Positions 25,586 to 34,198 of a stretch of 64,000 nucleotides of DNA are shown here, piece by piece; the first letter of the stretch is position 1, and every line of letters begins with the position of its first letter. The translations under genes were made by a program, and so were the position numbers. The stretch is from Candidatus Heimdallarchaeota archaeon (lineage in GTDB: Archaea; Asgardarchaeota; Heimdallarchaeia; Heimdallarchaeales; Kariarchaeaceae). A model generated the notes under the pieces. That model searched no databases, was not told the origin of the DNA, and saw only the letters and a program-made list of their open reading frames with translations. The stretch covers positions 186,001 to 250,000 of the forward strand of contig JASBSB010000007.1 of assembly GCA_030149205.1 (NCBI GenBank). The letters run 5' to 3'.

Positions 25586-27577
25586 ATGGTCAATATCAAA
25601 GCCCCAGAAAACCTTGATTATGAAAAAGAAGGATTAATGATAGGCTTGGAATTTCATCAGCAAATTTACGCTCCTTATCATTTAGATAGTCATTCAGAGT
25701 TAGAAATTACTGAGGGGTCAAAGCTATTTTGCCCCTGCCCAGCTGTTATCCAAGAAAAAGAACCAGATTTAGAAATCATTAGGCAGTTAAGGGCTGTTAG
25801 TGGTGAAACTGGTGAGGTAGATATTACAGCAAAATTTGAAAAATCTAAAAACCAAATGATACATTATGAGTATTATAAGGACACAAATTGTCTTGTTGAG
25901 TTAGATGAAGAACCAATTCACCCGGTTAATCCAAATGCATTGCTTCGAGTAATTGCAATTTCAAAGAATCTATTTAACTTACAAATTTTTGATGAATTGT
26001 TAGTGTGCAGAAAAACAATTATAGATGGGAGTAACACAAGTGGATTTCAAAGGACAATTCAGGTAGCCTATGGAAATGAGGATTCTTTTATAACAGTAAA
26101 TGGGAAAAAAATTAAGATATATCAAGTTAATTTGGAAGAAGATTCAGCAAAAAATATGGGAAAGTTTTCAGGTTATAAGAAATTCAGTTTGGATAGGTTA
26201 GGTATCCCATTAATTGAGATAGCCACAGATCCTGACATGAATTCACCAGAAGAAGTACTTTCGGTTGCATCTCGAATAGGAGAGCTTCTCCGAACAACAA
26301 AATTCGTTAAACGAGGCCTAGGTACAATTCGTCAAGACATTAATGTATCAATAACTAAGGGAACTCGAGTAGAGATAAAAGGTGTTCAGGAATTAGCTTT
26401 ACTTCCTGAATTTGTGAAGAATGAGGCAATTAGGCAATATAGGATGTTGGAATTCCTTTCTGAATTAGAGAATCGTAACTTTGATTTAAACAAATTTTTG
26501 AAAATTAAATCAGTAGATTTAACTAAAATTCTTTCTAAGTCGGATTCAAACCTTGTTAAAAAGGCTATAAAACAAAAACATAAAGTTATTGGATTAAAGC
26601 TCCCTAAGTTAAGTGGAATGTTAGGTTATGAATTACAAGAGGGATATCGTCTTGGAACTGAACTTTCAGAAGTTGTAAAAGTCTTAGGAGGTGGTGGTGG
26701 AATAATTCATAGTGATGAATTACCCAAATTTGGGATTAATGAAGAGGAAGTTGACCTTATTAGGGATGCACTTAAGGCAGATTCAAATGATGCATTTGCT
26801 ATTTCGTTTGGGAAAAAGACTGTTGTGGAAAGAGGTTTTACAAGTATCAAAGAAATATTTAAGCTCTGGATTGAATCCGAAACACTCCTCCCTGAAGTTA
26901 GAGCTCCGAGATCTGATGGTACCACTGGATTCCTTAGACCTTTACCTGGGCAAGCCAGAATGTATCCTGAAACCGATATACTCCCCATAGACATTGGTTC
27001 TGAAATATTTGATAAATTAAACAACATCGTTTTTGAGTTACCAGAAGATCGAATTGATCGATACCACAAAGATTTTTCTCTTTCTATGGAATTAGCTGAG
27101 AGAATGTCTTCAAGTCCAGAAAACGAGCTATTCGAAAAGTTGGTTAATGAAAATTCAGTCGAACCAGTTTTGGTTGCCTCAACCCTATTGAATACAATGG
27201 TAGAACTACGTAGAGAAGATTTAGATATTAGTAAAATAAACGAAACTGTGCTTGGTGAACTTTTCAAAGCTGTTTCAGACTCAACTTTAAATAAATCTAA
27301 AGTGCCTGAGGTTCTTCGAGCGTATTGTTTGAATCCAAAGAATCCAATTCAAAACTATATTATAGAATATTCTAAAGGAACGATCTCTGAAGAAGACCTT
27401 GTTGATTTTATTAATGACCTTGTCTTAAAAAACAAGAAATTAATTATAGATAAAGAAATGAGATCAGTTGGTGGATTAATGGGAGATATTATGAAATTCA
27501 CAAAGGGGAATGTTGATGGCAAAAAGGCAAATAAATTTCTAGTATCTGAAATAAAGAAAATTTTAAATCAAAGCTAA
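25586..27577 (+). CDS. gatE: Glu-tRNA(Gln) amidotransferase subunit E
   Basis: The tRNA-binding and kinase/transamidase subunit of GatDE. The N-terminus has LMIGLEFHQQIYAP (typical IGLEIHQQL motif) and FCPCPA. SGFQRTIQVAYGN and EIATDPDMNSPEEV are further family motifs. The central AspRS-like insert and the C-terminal YqeY-like helical tail (GGLMGDIMKFTKGNVDGK) are present, giving the usual ~630-660 residue size. I start at ATG 25586, one base after the gatD stop with GAGG upstream, instead of the ATG at 25547 that overlaps gatD. Confidence 0.96.
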   Translation: MVNIKAPENLDYEKEGLMIGLEFHQQIYAPYHLDSHSELEITEGSKLFCPCPAVIQEKEPDLEIIRQLRAVSGETGEVDITAKFEKSKNQMIHYEYYKDTNCLVELDEEPIHPVNPNALLRVIAISKNLFNLQIFDELLVCRKTIIDGSNTSGFQRTIQVAYGNEDSFITVNGKKIKIYQVNLEEDSAKNMGKFSGYKKFSLDRLGIPLIEIATDPDMNSPEEVLSVASRIGELLRTTKFVKRGLGTIRQDINVSITKGTRVEIKGVQELALLPEFVKNEAIRQYRMLEFLSELENRNFDLNKFLKIKSVDLTKILSKSDSNLVKKAIKQKHKVIGLKLPKLSGMLGYELQEGYRLGTELSEVVKVLGGGGGIIHSDELPKFGINEEEVDLIRDALKADSNDAFAISFGKKTVVERGFTSIKEIFKLWIESETLLPEVRAPRSDGTTGFLRPLPGQARMYPETDILPIDIGSEIFDKLNNIVFELPEDRIDRYHKDFSLSMELAERMSSSPENELFEKLVNENSVEPVLVASTLLNTMVELRREDLDISKINETVLGELFKAVSDSTLNKSKVPEVLRAYCLNPKNPIQNYIIEYSKGTISEEDLVDFINDLVLKNKKLIIDKEMRSVGGLMGDIMKFTKGNVDGKKANKFLVSEIKKILNQS

Positions 27578-27578
27578 C

Positions 27579-27917
27579 TTAAAGTTGAGAAAAAAGCTCA
27601 TTGTAAATTTGTTCAAATTCTTTTTTTGTTTCTTCAATTAATTTTTCACCTTTTACTGTGATTTCATAATATTTTCTGTTTGGGAATGGTGAATGAACTA
27701 ACGAGGAAACGAATCCTTCGTTGTTTAATTTGTAAAGAACTGAGTATGAAGTTACAGTGGCAGGGGCAAATCCAAATCTTTCCTTTATTTCTTTTCTTAA
27801 TTCATATGCATATTTTTTTTCTTCTTTGAGAATCACTAGAATCCATATATATAATATATCAACTCTTAGTTTTTTCTTTAATCTCTCTAAGGGTTTATAT
27901 TTTTCTTCACTGCTCAC
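27579..27917 (-). CDS. PadR family transcriptional regulator
   Basis: A 112-residue winged-helix protein. The helix VDILYIWILVILKEEKKYAYEL, followed by LRKEIKERFGFAPATVTSYSVLYKLNNEGF (split here by description) and the wing with NRKYYEITVKGEKLIEE, are the PadR hallmarks. PadR proteins bind small ligands and repress nearby operons. It converges on gatE (1-bp gap) and is divergent from the urocanate hydratase gene, so it could control that gene through the 175-bp region between them. This is inference. Confidence 0.88.
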   Translation of the reverse strand: MSSEEKYKPLERLKKKLRVDILYIWILVILKEEKKYAYELRKEIKERFGFAPATVTSYSVLYKLNNEGFVSSLVHSPFPNRKYYEITVKGEKLIEETKKEFEQIYNELFSQL

Positions 27918-28092
27918 TGTGGTCTACCCCAATACTTCAATGTATCATATTTCCCTATTATTTTTAAGCTAATTGCAATCACAAATAAATTTGTTAAGTT
28001 TTAAAATCAATTAATGAAATAGGGCTTTAAATTTGCTTTAATGTCCATTCCGCTTACGGAAATTGTAAAAACCTTATTTGTTAATACAAATT

Positions 28093-29973
28093 ATGAAAAC
28101 GAAATTCCAAGAAATACTTGAGGGGTCTCATGCTCTCCCCTTTGAAAAAAGGCTTAGAATGGATCTTAAACCTGAAATTATTCCTCCACTTCCTAGTGGT
28201 GAAGAAGCTTTGAAACCTTCTACTAAGGCCGGATGGGAAACAGAAGCAATTAAAAGAGCGATGATAAATAATCTCCACAATGGTAGCAATTGGGAGGAAC
28301 TTTATATCTATGGGGGATCAGGGAGAGTAGCCAGAGATTGGGAAGCCTTTTTCAGAACAATAGAATTAATTGAAAATCTGGAACCGAATGAAACTTTATT
28401 TTTACAATCTGGTGTTTCATATACAAAAACTCTTACCCACAGGCTTGCTCCAAGAGTAGTTATCACAAATTCTTTGGTAGTTCCAAAGTGGTATAACAAT
28501 TTTACTGAATTTGTTAATGCTGGACTGACTGTTTATGGACAAATGACAGCAGGTTCTTTTATTTTTATTGGTCTACAAGGTATAATTCAAGGAACTTATG
28601 AAACAATGGTTGCTGCAATAAAAAAGGCGGAAACAACCACTTCTAGGTCAGATTTAAACATATATGAAAAACAGGTTGTTGTTTCATCTGGACTTGGTTT
28701 AATGAGTGGAGCACAACCCTTAGCCATAAAAATGGCAGGAAAATCATCTATAATTGCGGAGGTAAATATTCACGCCCTAGAGAGGTTATATAAAGAGGGG
28801 CGAGAAAGGGGAACCCCCTACTTAGATGAAATTGCGAAATCCCCTGAAGATGCCTTAAAGATCATTAAAAGAACCGTTGACGAGGGAGGAACCATCTCGG
28901 TTGGGGTGCATTGTAATGCAACTGATCTTTTGAGCTACCTTGTTTCAATTAACTTCACACCAATTGTATTGACTGATCAAACCTCAGCTCATGATTTGAT
29001 TTATGGGTATTTTCCTGAATCTTTAACGTATGAAGAGGCCTTAATTATGCGAGAGTCTAAACCTGATGAATATAAAAAGCTCTCAGAAACAACTATAATA
29101 AAACATGTAAACTTAATGTTGACCCTTCAAATAAGGGGTTCAGAGACGTTTGATTACGGAAACAACATAAGAACACAAGCTTTCAATTTAGGTGTGGAAG
29201 ATGCATACAATTTTGAAGGTTTTGTAGTTCGCTATATCCGTGATTTGTTTTCTATAGGGAAAGGGCCATTTAGGTGGGTTGCATTAAGCAACGACCCGAC
29301 AGACATTCTAACTACAGACAAATATGCAAAAATGCTTTTTGATGAAGATGAGCAACTTGTAAATTGGTTAAACCTTGCACAAAAGTTTATCCCCTTTGAA
29401 AAAGGACTTCCTGCACGAGTCTTCTGGGCAGGTTTTTGGGGGAGGGCTGCATTTGGGATGCTAATAAACAAGCTTGTGCAGGAGAAAAAAATTAAAGCTC
29501 CAATAATTATAGGGAGAGATCATTTGGATGGTGGGTCGGTGGCATCACCTTTTAGAGAAACTGAGGGTATGAGGGATGGAAGTGATGCTATCAGTGATTT
29601 TCCAGTCTTAAACTTGCTTGGAAATGCACTGGGGGGAGCAACGTGGGTGAGTCTACATGGTGGTGGAGGGGTTGGTGTTGGTTATTCAATTCATGCTGGT
29701 CAGGTAATTATAGCTGATGGAACACAACTTAGTCAAGAAAGACTCTTTAGAGTTTTATTATGGGATCCATTATCTGCTGTAATTAGGCATAATGTTTCAG
29801 GTTATAAAAAATCTAAAGAACTTATAGATCAGTTTGGCTTGGTGTCTAAGGAAAATGGTAGAACAACAACTAATTTTCTCGAAATTTATAATAAAATGAT
29901 TGACTGGGTTTATGAAAAGGTAGGTGTGAAGCTTTTTGAACCGCTTCAAAGTATAGAGTTGAAATTATTCTAA
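28093..29973 (+). CDS. hutU: Urocanate hydratase
   Basis: A 626-residue urocanase, which hydrates urocanate to imidazolonepropionate in histidine breakdown, using tightly bound NAD+. Matches include LYIYGGSGRVARDWEAF, LFLQSGVSYTKT, YGQMTAGSFIFIGLQGIIQGTYETM and the active-site region NLLGNALGGATWVSLHGGGGVG, where the enzyme's essential residues lie. I start at ATG 28093 rather than TTG 28078. Urocanase occurs in only some archaea, and no other histidine-degradation gene (hutH, hutI, hutG) is near. A PadR regulator gene is divergent from it. Confidence 0.92.
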   Translation: MKTKFQEILEGSHALPFEKRLRMDLKPEIIPPLPSGEEALKPSTKAGWETEAIKRAMINNLHNGSNWEELYIYGGSGRVARDWEAFFRTIELIENLEPNETLFLQSGVSYTKTLTHRLAPRVVITNSLVVPKWYNNFTEFVNAGLTVYGQMTAGSFIFIGLQGIIQGTYETMVAAIKKAETTTSRSDLNIYEKQVVVSSGLGLMSGAQPLAIKMAGKSSIIAEVNIHALERLYKEGRERGTPYLDEIAKSPEDALKIIKRTVDEGGTISVGVHCNATDLLSYLVSINFTPIVLTDQTSAHDLIYGYFPESLTYEEALIMRESKPDEYKKLSETTIIKHVNLMLTLQIRGSETFDYGNNIRTQAFNLGVEDAYNFEGFVVRYIRDLFSIGKGPFRWVALSNDPTDILTTDKYAKMLFDEDEQLVNWLNLAQKFIPFEKGLPARVFWAGFWGRAAFGMLINKLVQEKKIKAPIIIGRDHLDGGSVASPFRETEGMRDGSDAISDFPVLNLLGNALGGATWVSLHGGGGVGVGYSIHAGQVIIADGTQLSQERLFRVLLWDPLSAVIRHNVSGYKKSKELIDQFGLVSKENGRTTTNFLEIYNKMIDWVYEKVGVKLFEPLQSIELKLF

Positions 29974-30774
29974 ATCTTTGTTGAAATCTGCTACCACTTC
30001 TGCAATTTTATAAGTTTCTGATATATTAATTTCAGATATATTCCCCACAATAATTATCTGAGGCACTAATTTCTTATCGCTAGTTTTAGCATACAATATT
30101 TCTTCAATGTCTTTCTTTGATTTTATACCTCCCCCATAAATTGCTCTGTCAACCACAGTTCCTGATTTTGAGCGTTTATTTACTGTGGTCAAATATCTTG
30201 AAATTATTTTAGAATTAAGTTTCTGCTGACCAGATCCAGCTTCCAAATAATATAATTTGAAGAAGTTATTCGAGACTGCCGCTTCAAACCGTTTTGAAAT
30301 CAAAACCTCATCATGATTTTTGTCTGCAAGGGTACGATCTGCAGCCTTACCTCCCATTGGATGATAAGCAACTGGAATTATCTTTGCCTTGTTTGTTTTC
30401 GAGACAACCCATGTAGCAACCTTTGCTTTCATTTTAAGGTATCCACTCTTTGAGTTTATTGGAATAGGGGCAAACACAAATTTTGGTCCTTTAATTAGAT
30501 GGTTTGTTGAACTTGGAAATAGTCCAATATATGATGTTGGTGTGGGCTTTGAGTTTGTTATATTATTTATTGGAGAAAAATGCTTTCTTTTTTGCATTGA
30601 TTCCTCGACTCTATTGTACATGTTGACGATATCTTGCTTTTTGAGGTATTTTTCAGAAGCACCGATTAATGAAAAGGTTGTGTTTTGAAAAACTGCGAAT
30701 ATTTCATAGAATTCATTTGAATAAAGGTCATACTTAGCAGGGTCAGAAAGAATCCCTAAATGAATGGGCATCAT
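29965..30774 (-). CDS. Geranylgeranylglyceryl-phosphate synthase-like (PcrB/GGGPS family) protein
   Basis: The 269-residue protein shows the GGGPS/PcrB pattern. It starts MPIHLGILSDPAKYD, like the HLTLIDPDK strand of the family. The late strands FKLYYLEAGSGQQ, AIYGGGIKSKKDIEEI and PQIIIVGNISE correspond to the phosphate-binding YLEAGSGA, GGGIRS and IVVGNxIE motifs. GGGPS makes the first archaeal ether-lipid bond between GGPP and glycerol-1-phosphate. The central region is divergent, with long basic insertions (QKRKHFSPINN), so true GGGPS activity is uncertain; a paralogue with another prenyl substrate is possible. It converges on hutU, overlapping by 9 bp. Confidence 0.72.
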   Translation of the reverse strand: MMPIHLGILSDPAKYDLYSNEFYEIFAVFQNTTFSLIGASEKYLKKQDIVNMYNRVEESMQKRKHFSPINNITNSKPTPTSYIGLFPSSTNHLIKGPKFVFAPIPINSKSGYLKMKAKVATWVVSKTNKAKIIPVAYHPMGGKAADRTLADKNHDEVLISKRFEAAVSNNFFKLYYLEAGSGQQKLNSKIISRYLTTVNKRSKSGTVVDRAIYGGGIKSKKDIEEILYAKTSDKKLVPQIIIVGNISEINISETYKIAEVVADFNKDLE

Positions 30775-30904
30775 ATAACTTGAAGCAAAAAAGGTTAAAA
30801 AATTTTGTGTGCCTTAAAGTATTGAGACAAAGTTTAAACAAATCTAAGTAAAAGTATAATGAAAAGAGAACAAAGAATTTAAAGACAATTAATAAAGTAA
30901 AGAT

Positions 30905-31336
30905 ATGAATAAGGTTCCTTGGGTTTTTCCTGCACCCCAACCAAAGTTTGTCTTACCAAGGTTGAAATTTACGATCCCCACAACAGTTCCTACTAATCTT
31001 ATTTTCTTTTTAGTTTATGTTGGTGTTTTCTATGTTTTTATTGGTGGGGTATATGATTTAGTTAATAATCCAATCGCAATTGGAGTTGTGGGTAACACTC
31101 CACTTTTGATAAGTAATCAAGGGGTAGGCTCTCAATTTTTATTGGAAGGAATAGTTGGTGGATTAGTGATGTTTTTAGGTTCATTCGGGCTTTATCTAAT
31201 TCGACAAGCATCTTCTAACCCACATGACACAGAGAATGCCAATAGATTATTCATTTTGGGCGTTTTAACATTGCTATTATCAATTATTTTTATCTATTCA
31301 ATGTATATGGCAAAGACAAGTGGTCGATTATATTAA
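30905..31336 (+). CDS. OSTC/OST3-like oligosaccharyltransferase membrane subunit homologue
   Basis: A 143-residue protein with three hydrophobic helices (about residues 33-54, 77-98 and 112-134). The order of motifs matches eukaryotic OSTC and the membrane part of OST3/OST6: a Pro-rich N-terminus with VPWVFPAPQPKF, GGVYDLVNNPIAIG, a short loop with GVGSQFLLEGIVGG, GSFGLYLIRQASSNP, then NRLFILGVLTLLLSIIFIYS and a short MxxKxxGRLY tail. Human OSTC has the same GGxIYDVI, EGL, DRSNxP, NRFLLLxIG and MRMKLPGYL features. OST3/6 homologues are known eukaryotic signature proteins of Asgard archaea. It should sit in the membrane and assist N-glycosylation; no STT3 gene is in this window. The thioredoxin domain of OST3/6 is absent. 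Confidence 0.8.
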   Translation: MNKVPWVFPAPQPKFVLPRLKFTIPTTVPTNLIFFLVYVGVFYVFIGGVYDLVNNPIAIGVVGNTPLLISNQGVGSQFLLEGIVGGLVMFLGSFGLYLIRQASSNPHDTENANRLFILGVLTLLLSIIFIYSMYMAKTSGRLY

Positions 31337-31342
31337 GAAGCA

Positions 31343-31801
31343 ATGAGAGAAAACGAAATTTTTCAACATTTGTGTGTTTTTTCTGCATCTTCATTTGAGA
31401 TTCAAAAATATATTGATGAAACTTTTATCAAAAACAATTATCAAAAGACTCTGTTTATAGATATAGATAGAAAACTAAGTTTAAAACAAAAAAGCCATGA
31501 TTTAACTATACGTCCAAATAATCGAGAAGAGCTACTAAAATTACTTATTATTCTTTCTGATAAGCTCATTATAAACATTAATAAAATTATAATCTCAAAC
31601 TTAGCATATTATTTTAGAGATTATGATCCTCTAGACCATCCTGTTATAGCAAACAGAAGGCAGATGGCCTATGTACTTTCGAAATTAAAATCGTTAAAAA
31701 TAGATGTGTTGATATTCCTTCGATCTACCGCTTTTGACCCTGAAAGACCCTTATTTTCTGAACTAATTGATTACTATGGGTTTCAGAAGATTTTATTATA
31801 G
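31343..31801 (+). CDS. Possible P-loop-less RecA-fold protein, function unknown
   Basis: This 152-residue protein is not firmly recognised. Strands KTLFIDIDRKLSL, KIIISNLAYYF and IDVLIFLRST, separated by helices, look like the core strands of a RecA/KaiC-type ATPase after the Walker A loop. The FRDYDPLDHPVIANRRQMAYVLSKL segment recalls the region after Walker B in RadB-like proteins. No Walker A motif exists, so it should not bind ATP in the usual way. It begins 6 bp after the OSTC-like gene and is probably co-transcribed with it. Confidence 0.5.
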   Translation: MRENEIFQHLCVFSASSFEIQKYIDETFIKNNYQKTLFIDIDRKLSLKQKSHDLTIRPNNREELLKLLIILSDKLIININKIIISNLAYYFRDYDPLDHPVIANRRQMAYVLSKLKSLKIDVLIFLRSTAFDPERPLFSELIDYYGFQKILL

Positions 31802-31805
31802 GGTG

Positions 31806-32603
31806 TTACTCAGCTAAATTTAAAATTCCATTTTCTATAACCTGACCCAATCCTTTTCCGGTTGAATAATCTAAAAATGACACTTTCAATATTCCATTTT
31901 CAAAAACTTGTGATAATACGGTTTTAGGGTCTTCGTTTTTTATCTTTTTAGAGTTGTATGCCAAAATAAGGTTTATCCTTTCTCTTTTCTCTTTAGGGAG
32001 ATTCTTTAATATTAGGTCTAAATTTGCAATAGATTCAGTATCAATAACAAGGCTCGATAAATTTTTTTCCTTGAGAAAAATAGAATAACCATCTTCTGAA
32101 GTTTGTGTAACTCTAATTCTGTCATAGAAAATATCTATGGTTAATTTACAAATCTCTGCTCGTAAATTTTTATCGTCTCTGGTGTTTAATGATATAACAG
32201 ATAAATATGATTTGAAAAATTTTCGAAATGCAGGTGAATTTGATATTAATAGGATGTTTGTATACCTAAGAGGAAAATTTAGATTCACAGAAAAAGTTTT
32301 TTCAACAGCTGATGCAATAATTCTCTCAACTATTGAAGATATTAAATATACAACATTTGCTTTTCTGACACTTCCTAATTTGTCAATTTCAATCATTAAA
32401 ATATGATCACCGTGAGAGAGGCTCCTTTTTATTAGTCCTGAATCGGCCTTTTCGTTAATTTGAGGGACAGACGGCAGTCCTATTCTCATACCATTCTCTT
32501 CTTTCTTGTTTTGATATAAGTCATATGAAAATTCTATCCAGTAGGTTTTTCTACATTCTGGACAATATGCTTGAATTTCACTGATGAGTGTTATAAAAAT
32601 CAC
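31806..32603 (-). CDS. Zinc-motif protein with putative pseudo-GTPase domain, partner of the Arf-like GTPase
   Basis: A 265-residue protein starting with GTG at 32603, directly after the stop codon of the small GTPase gene, so translation is coupled. It has an N-terminal CPECRKTYW knuckle and a middle domain with HGDHILMIEIDKLGSVRKANVV. Its C-terminal ~110 residues follow the layout of a small GTPase: a strand LSSLVIDTESI like the DxxD/AxxxV strand, then INLILAYNSKK in the position of NKxD, and YSTGKGLGQVI in the position of SAKTGEGV. There is no P-loop, so nucleotide binding is unlikely. The function is unknown; a scaffold or regulator of the GTPase is my inference. Confidence 0.5.
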   Translation of the reverse strand: MIFITLISEIQAYCPECRKTYWIEFSYDLYQNKKEENGMRIGLPSVPQINEKADSGLIKRSLSHGDHILMIEIDKLGSVRKANVVYLISSIVERIIASAVEKTFSVNLNFPLRYTNILLISNSPAFRKFFKSYLSVISLNTRDDKNLRAEICKLTIDIFYDRIRVTQTSEDGYSIFLKEKNLSSLVIDTESIANLDLILKNLPKEKRERINLILAYNSKKIKNEDPKTVLSQVFENGILKVSFLDYSTGKGLGQVIENGILNLAE

Positions 32604-33176
32604 CTAGCTTAATTGATTAATTTTTTCAATTAACCAATTTATTCCTTCAAAGACACCCGTTCCAAATTTTGCAGATCCTGGAATAATTAAAAAATCTCTT
32701 CCTCTTTGTCTTTTATTAATTTGATATTCCAACATAGCTTCTGTAACAGTATAAGGTTTAAGTGGAATTAAGTCTTGCTTATTTATTAACACTAAAACGG
32801 GTTTGTTATTATTTAGTATATTTAACATATACTCAAAACTTAATTTTGACTTTTCAAATGCTTTCAAGTTTTTATCCCTTTTTATTGTTCCATCTATAAC
32901 ATAAATAATCGCGTCAGCTTGAGTTACAGCCAACCCCCAGAGGGCATTCTTATATAAATCTTGCCCACCCACATCAATTGTAGAAAGCTTCCATTTTCCA
33001 ATACTTATGCCCTTATTTCTAATATCCATCCCTAGTGTCATATCAACCTCAGACACTGTTGTACCCGTTTCTAAATATCTAATTAACGTTGTCTTTCCAG
33101 CCCCTGAAGTGCCAAGTGTAACAATTTTTGCTAATTTGTTTTTATTCCTTCTGAATATAGTATCAATCAGGTTCAT
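32604..33176 (-). CDS. Arf/SRbeta-like small GTPase
   Basis: A 190-residue small GTPase with all five G motifs: P-loop GTSGAGKTT (residues 22-30), a switch I Thr in TLGMDI (about 47), DVGGQ (68-72), NKQD (132-135) and GSAKFGTG in the last strand. The TLG and DVGGQ spellings are those of the Arf/Sar/SRbeta branch rather than Ras/Rab. No Gly follows the first Met, so N-myristoylation as in Arf is not expected, and there is no C-terminal prenylation Cys. Such GTPases are numerous in Asgard archaea and are linked to membrane remodelling. The gene is coupled to the downstream pseudo-GTPase gene. Confidence 0.93.
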   Translation of the reverse strand: MNLIDTIFRRNKNKLAKIVTLGTSGAGKTTLIRYLETGTTVSEVDMTLGMDIRNKGISIGKWKLSTIDVGGQDLYKNALWGLAVTQADAIIYVIDGTIKRDKNLKAFEKSKLSFEYMLNILNNNKPVLVLINKQDLIPLKPYTVTEAMLEYQINKRQRGRDFLIIPGSAKFGTGVFEGINWLIEKINQLS

Positions 33177-33283
33177 CTTTTATTCATAGAGATAATGATT
33201 TAAAAGCTACTGATTTCACTCGTTCAACAAAAAATACATGGACATAAGGAGAACTTAAATTATTAGGAATTAAAAAATTAGCT

Positions 33284-34198
33284 ATGGTTCAAATTTTGGT
33301 TTTGGATTCAGTTGACTCTGCCTCCTTATTATCTTTAAGAGAGGAAAATTACGAAGTTATTGACTTAACTAATGACAAGAACTCCTTAAATGATTACCTT
33401 GAAACTGCTGATGGAATTATTATAAGAAGTGCAACAAAGGCAACTTCAGACTTCTTAAAGAGGTTTAATAAGATTAAAATTATTGCAAGAGCTGGAGTCG
33501 GTTTAGATAATGTTGATTTAGAGTATTGTAAATCAAATGGTATTAAAGTAGTGAACAGCCCAAATGGGCCTAGTAAAAGTGTCGCGGAATTAACTGTTGC
33601 TATGTTGATTTCTGTTTCAAGGAATTTAAGATCAGCCCTCATAGGAACAGTTGAAAAAAAATGGCCAAAAAAAACAAGTGCAGGTACAGAAGTTTCAGGT
33701 AAAATTCTAGGAATCATTGGAACTGGTGCTATTGGATTTGAGGTAGCAAAACTTGCCAATTGTTTAGGTATGAAAGTGATTGGATATGACATAATTATTA
33801 ATCAGAAATTAAAGGAGTCAGGTTGGTTTGAATACGTTGATAAAGATGAATTACTGAGAAATTCTGATTATGTTACAATACATGTTCCACTCCTAAAATC
33901 CACATATCATATTCTTTCGGATGAAGAATTTAAAATTATGAAACATGGTTCTTTTGTTCTTAACATGTCTCGGGGTGGATTAATAGATGAAGATTCCTTA
34001 ATTAAAGCAATAGAAAGTGGGAAAATTAAAGGTGCTGCTTTAGATACTTATGAAAAAGAGCCCGTTCAGAATGAGGATATATTATCTAATCCACAAATTT
34101 TTTGTACCCCTCATATTGGTGCAAGTACAACAGAAGCACTTCAAAAAAACACTTCAATAATTGTAAAAGAGATAATTGATTTTTTTACTCAGAAATGA
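33284..34198 (+). CDS. serA: D-3-phosphoglycerate dehydrogenase / D-2-hydroxyacid dehydrogenase
   Basis: A 304-residue NAD-dependent dehydrogenase. IIARAGVGLDNVDLEYCKSNGI, the Rossmann GxGxxG stretch ILGIIGTGAIGFEVAKL, the catalytic Arg in LNMSRGGLIDEDSLI, the Glu of KEPVQN and the His of CTPHIGASTTEA are all present. The GIKVVNSPNGPSKSVAELTVAML segment suggests phosphoglycerate dehydrogenase of the serine pathway. It lacks the C-terminal ACT regulatory domain, so it is a short form. It overlaps the convergent next gene by 14 bp. Confidence 0.88.
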   Translation: MVQILVLDSVDSASLLSLREENYEVIDLTNDKNSLNDYLETADGIIIRSATKATSDFLKRFNKIKIIARAGVGLDNVDLEYCKSNGIKVVNSPNGPSKSVAELTVAMLISVSRNLRSALIGTVEKKWPKKTSAGTEVSGKILGIIGTGAIGFEVAKLANCLGMKVIGYDIIINQKLKESGWFEYVDKDELLRNSDYVTIHVPLLKSTYHILSDEEFKIMKHGSFVLNMSRGGLIDEDSLIKAIESGKIKGAALDTYEKEPVQNEDILSNPQIFCTPHIGASTTEALQKNTSIIVKEIIDFFTQK

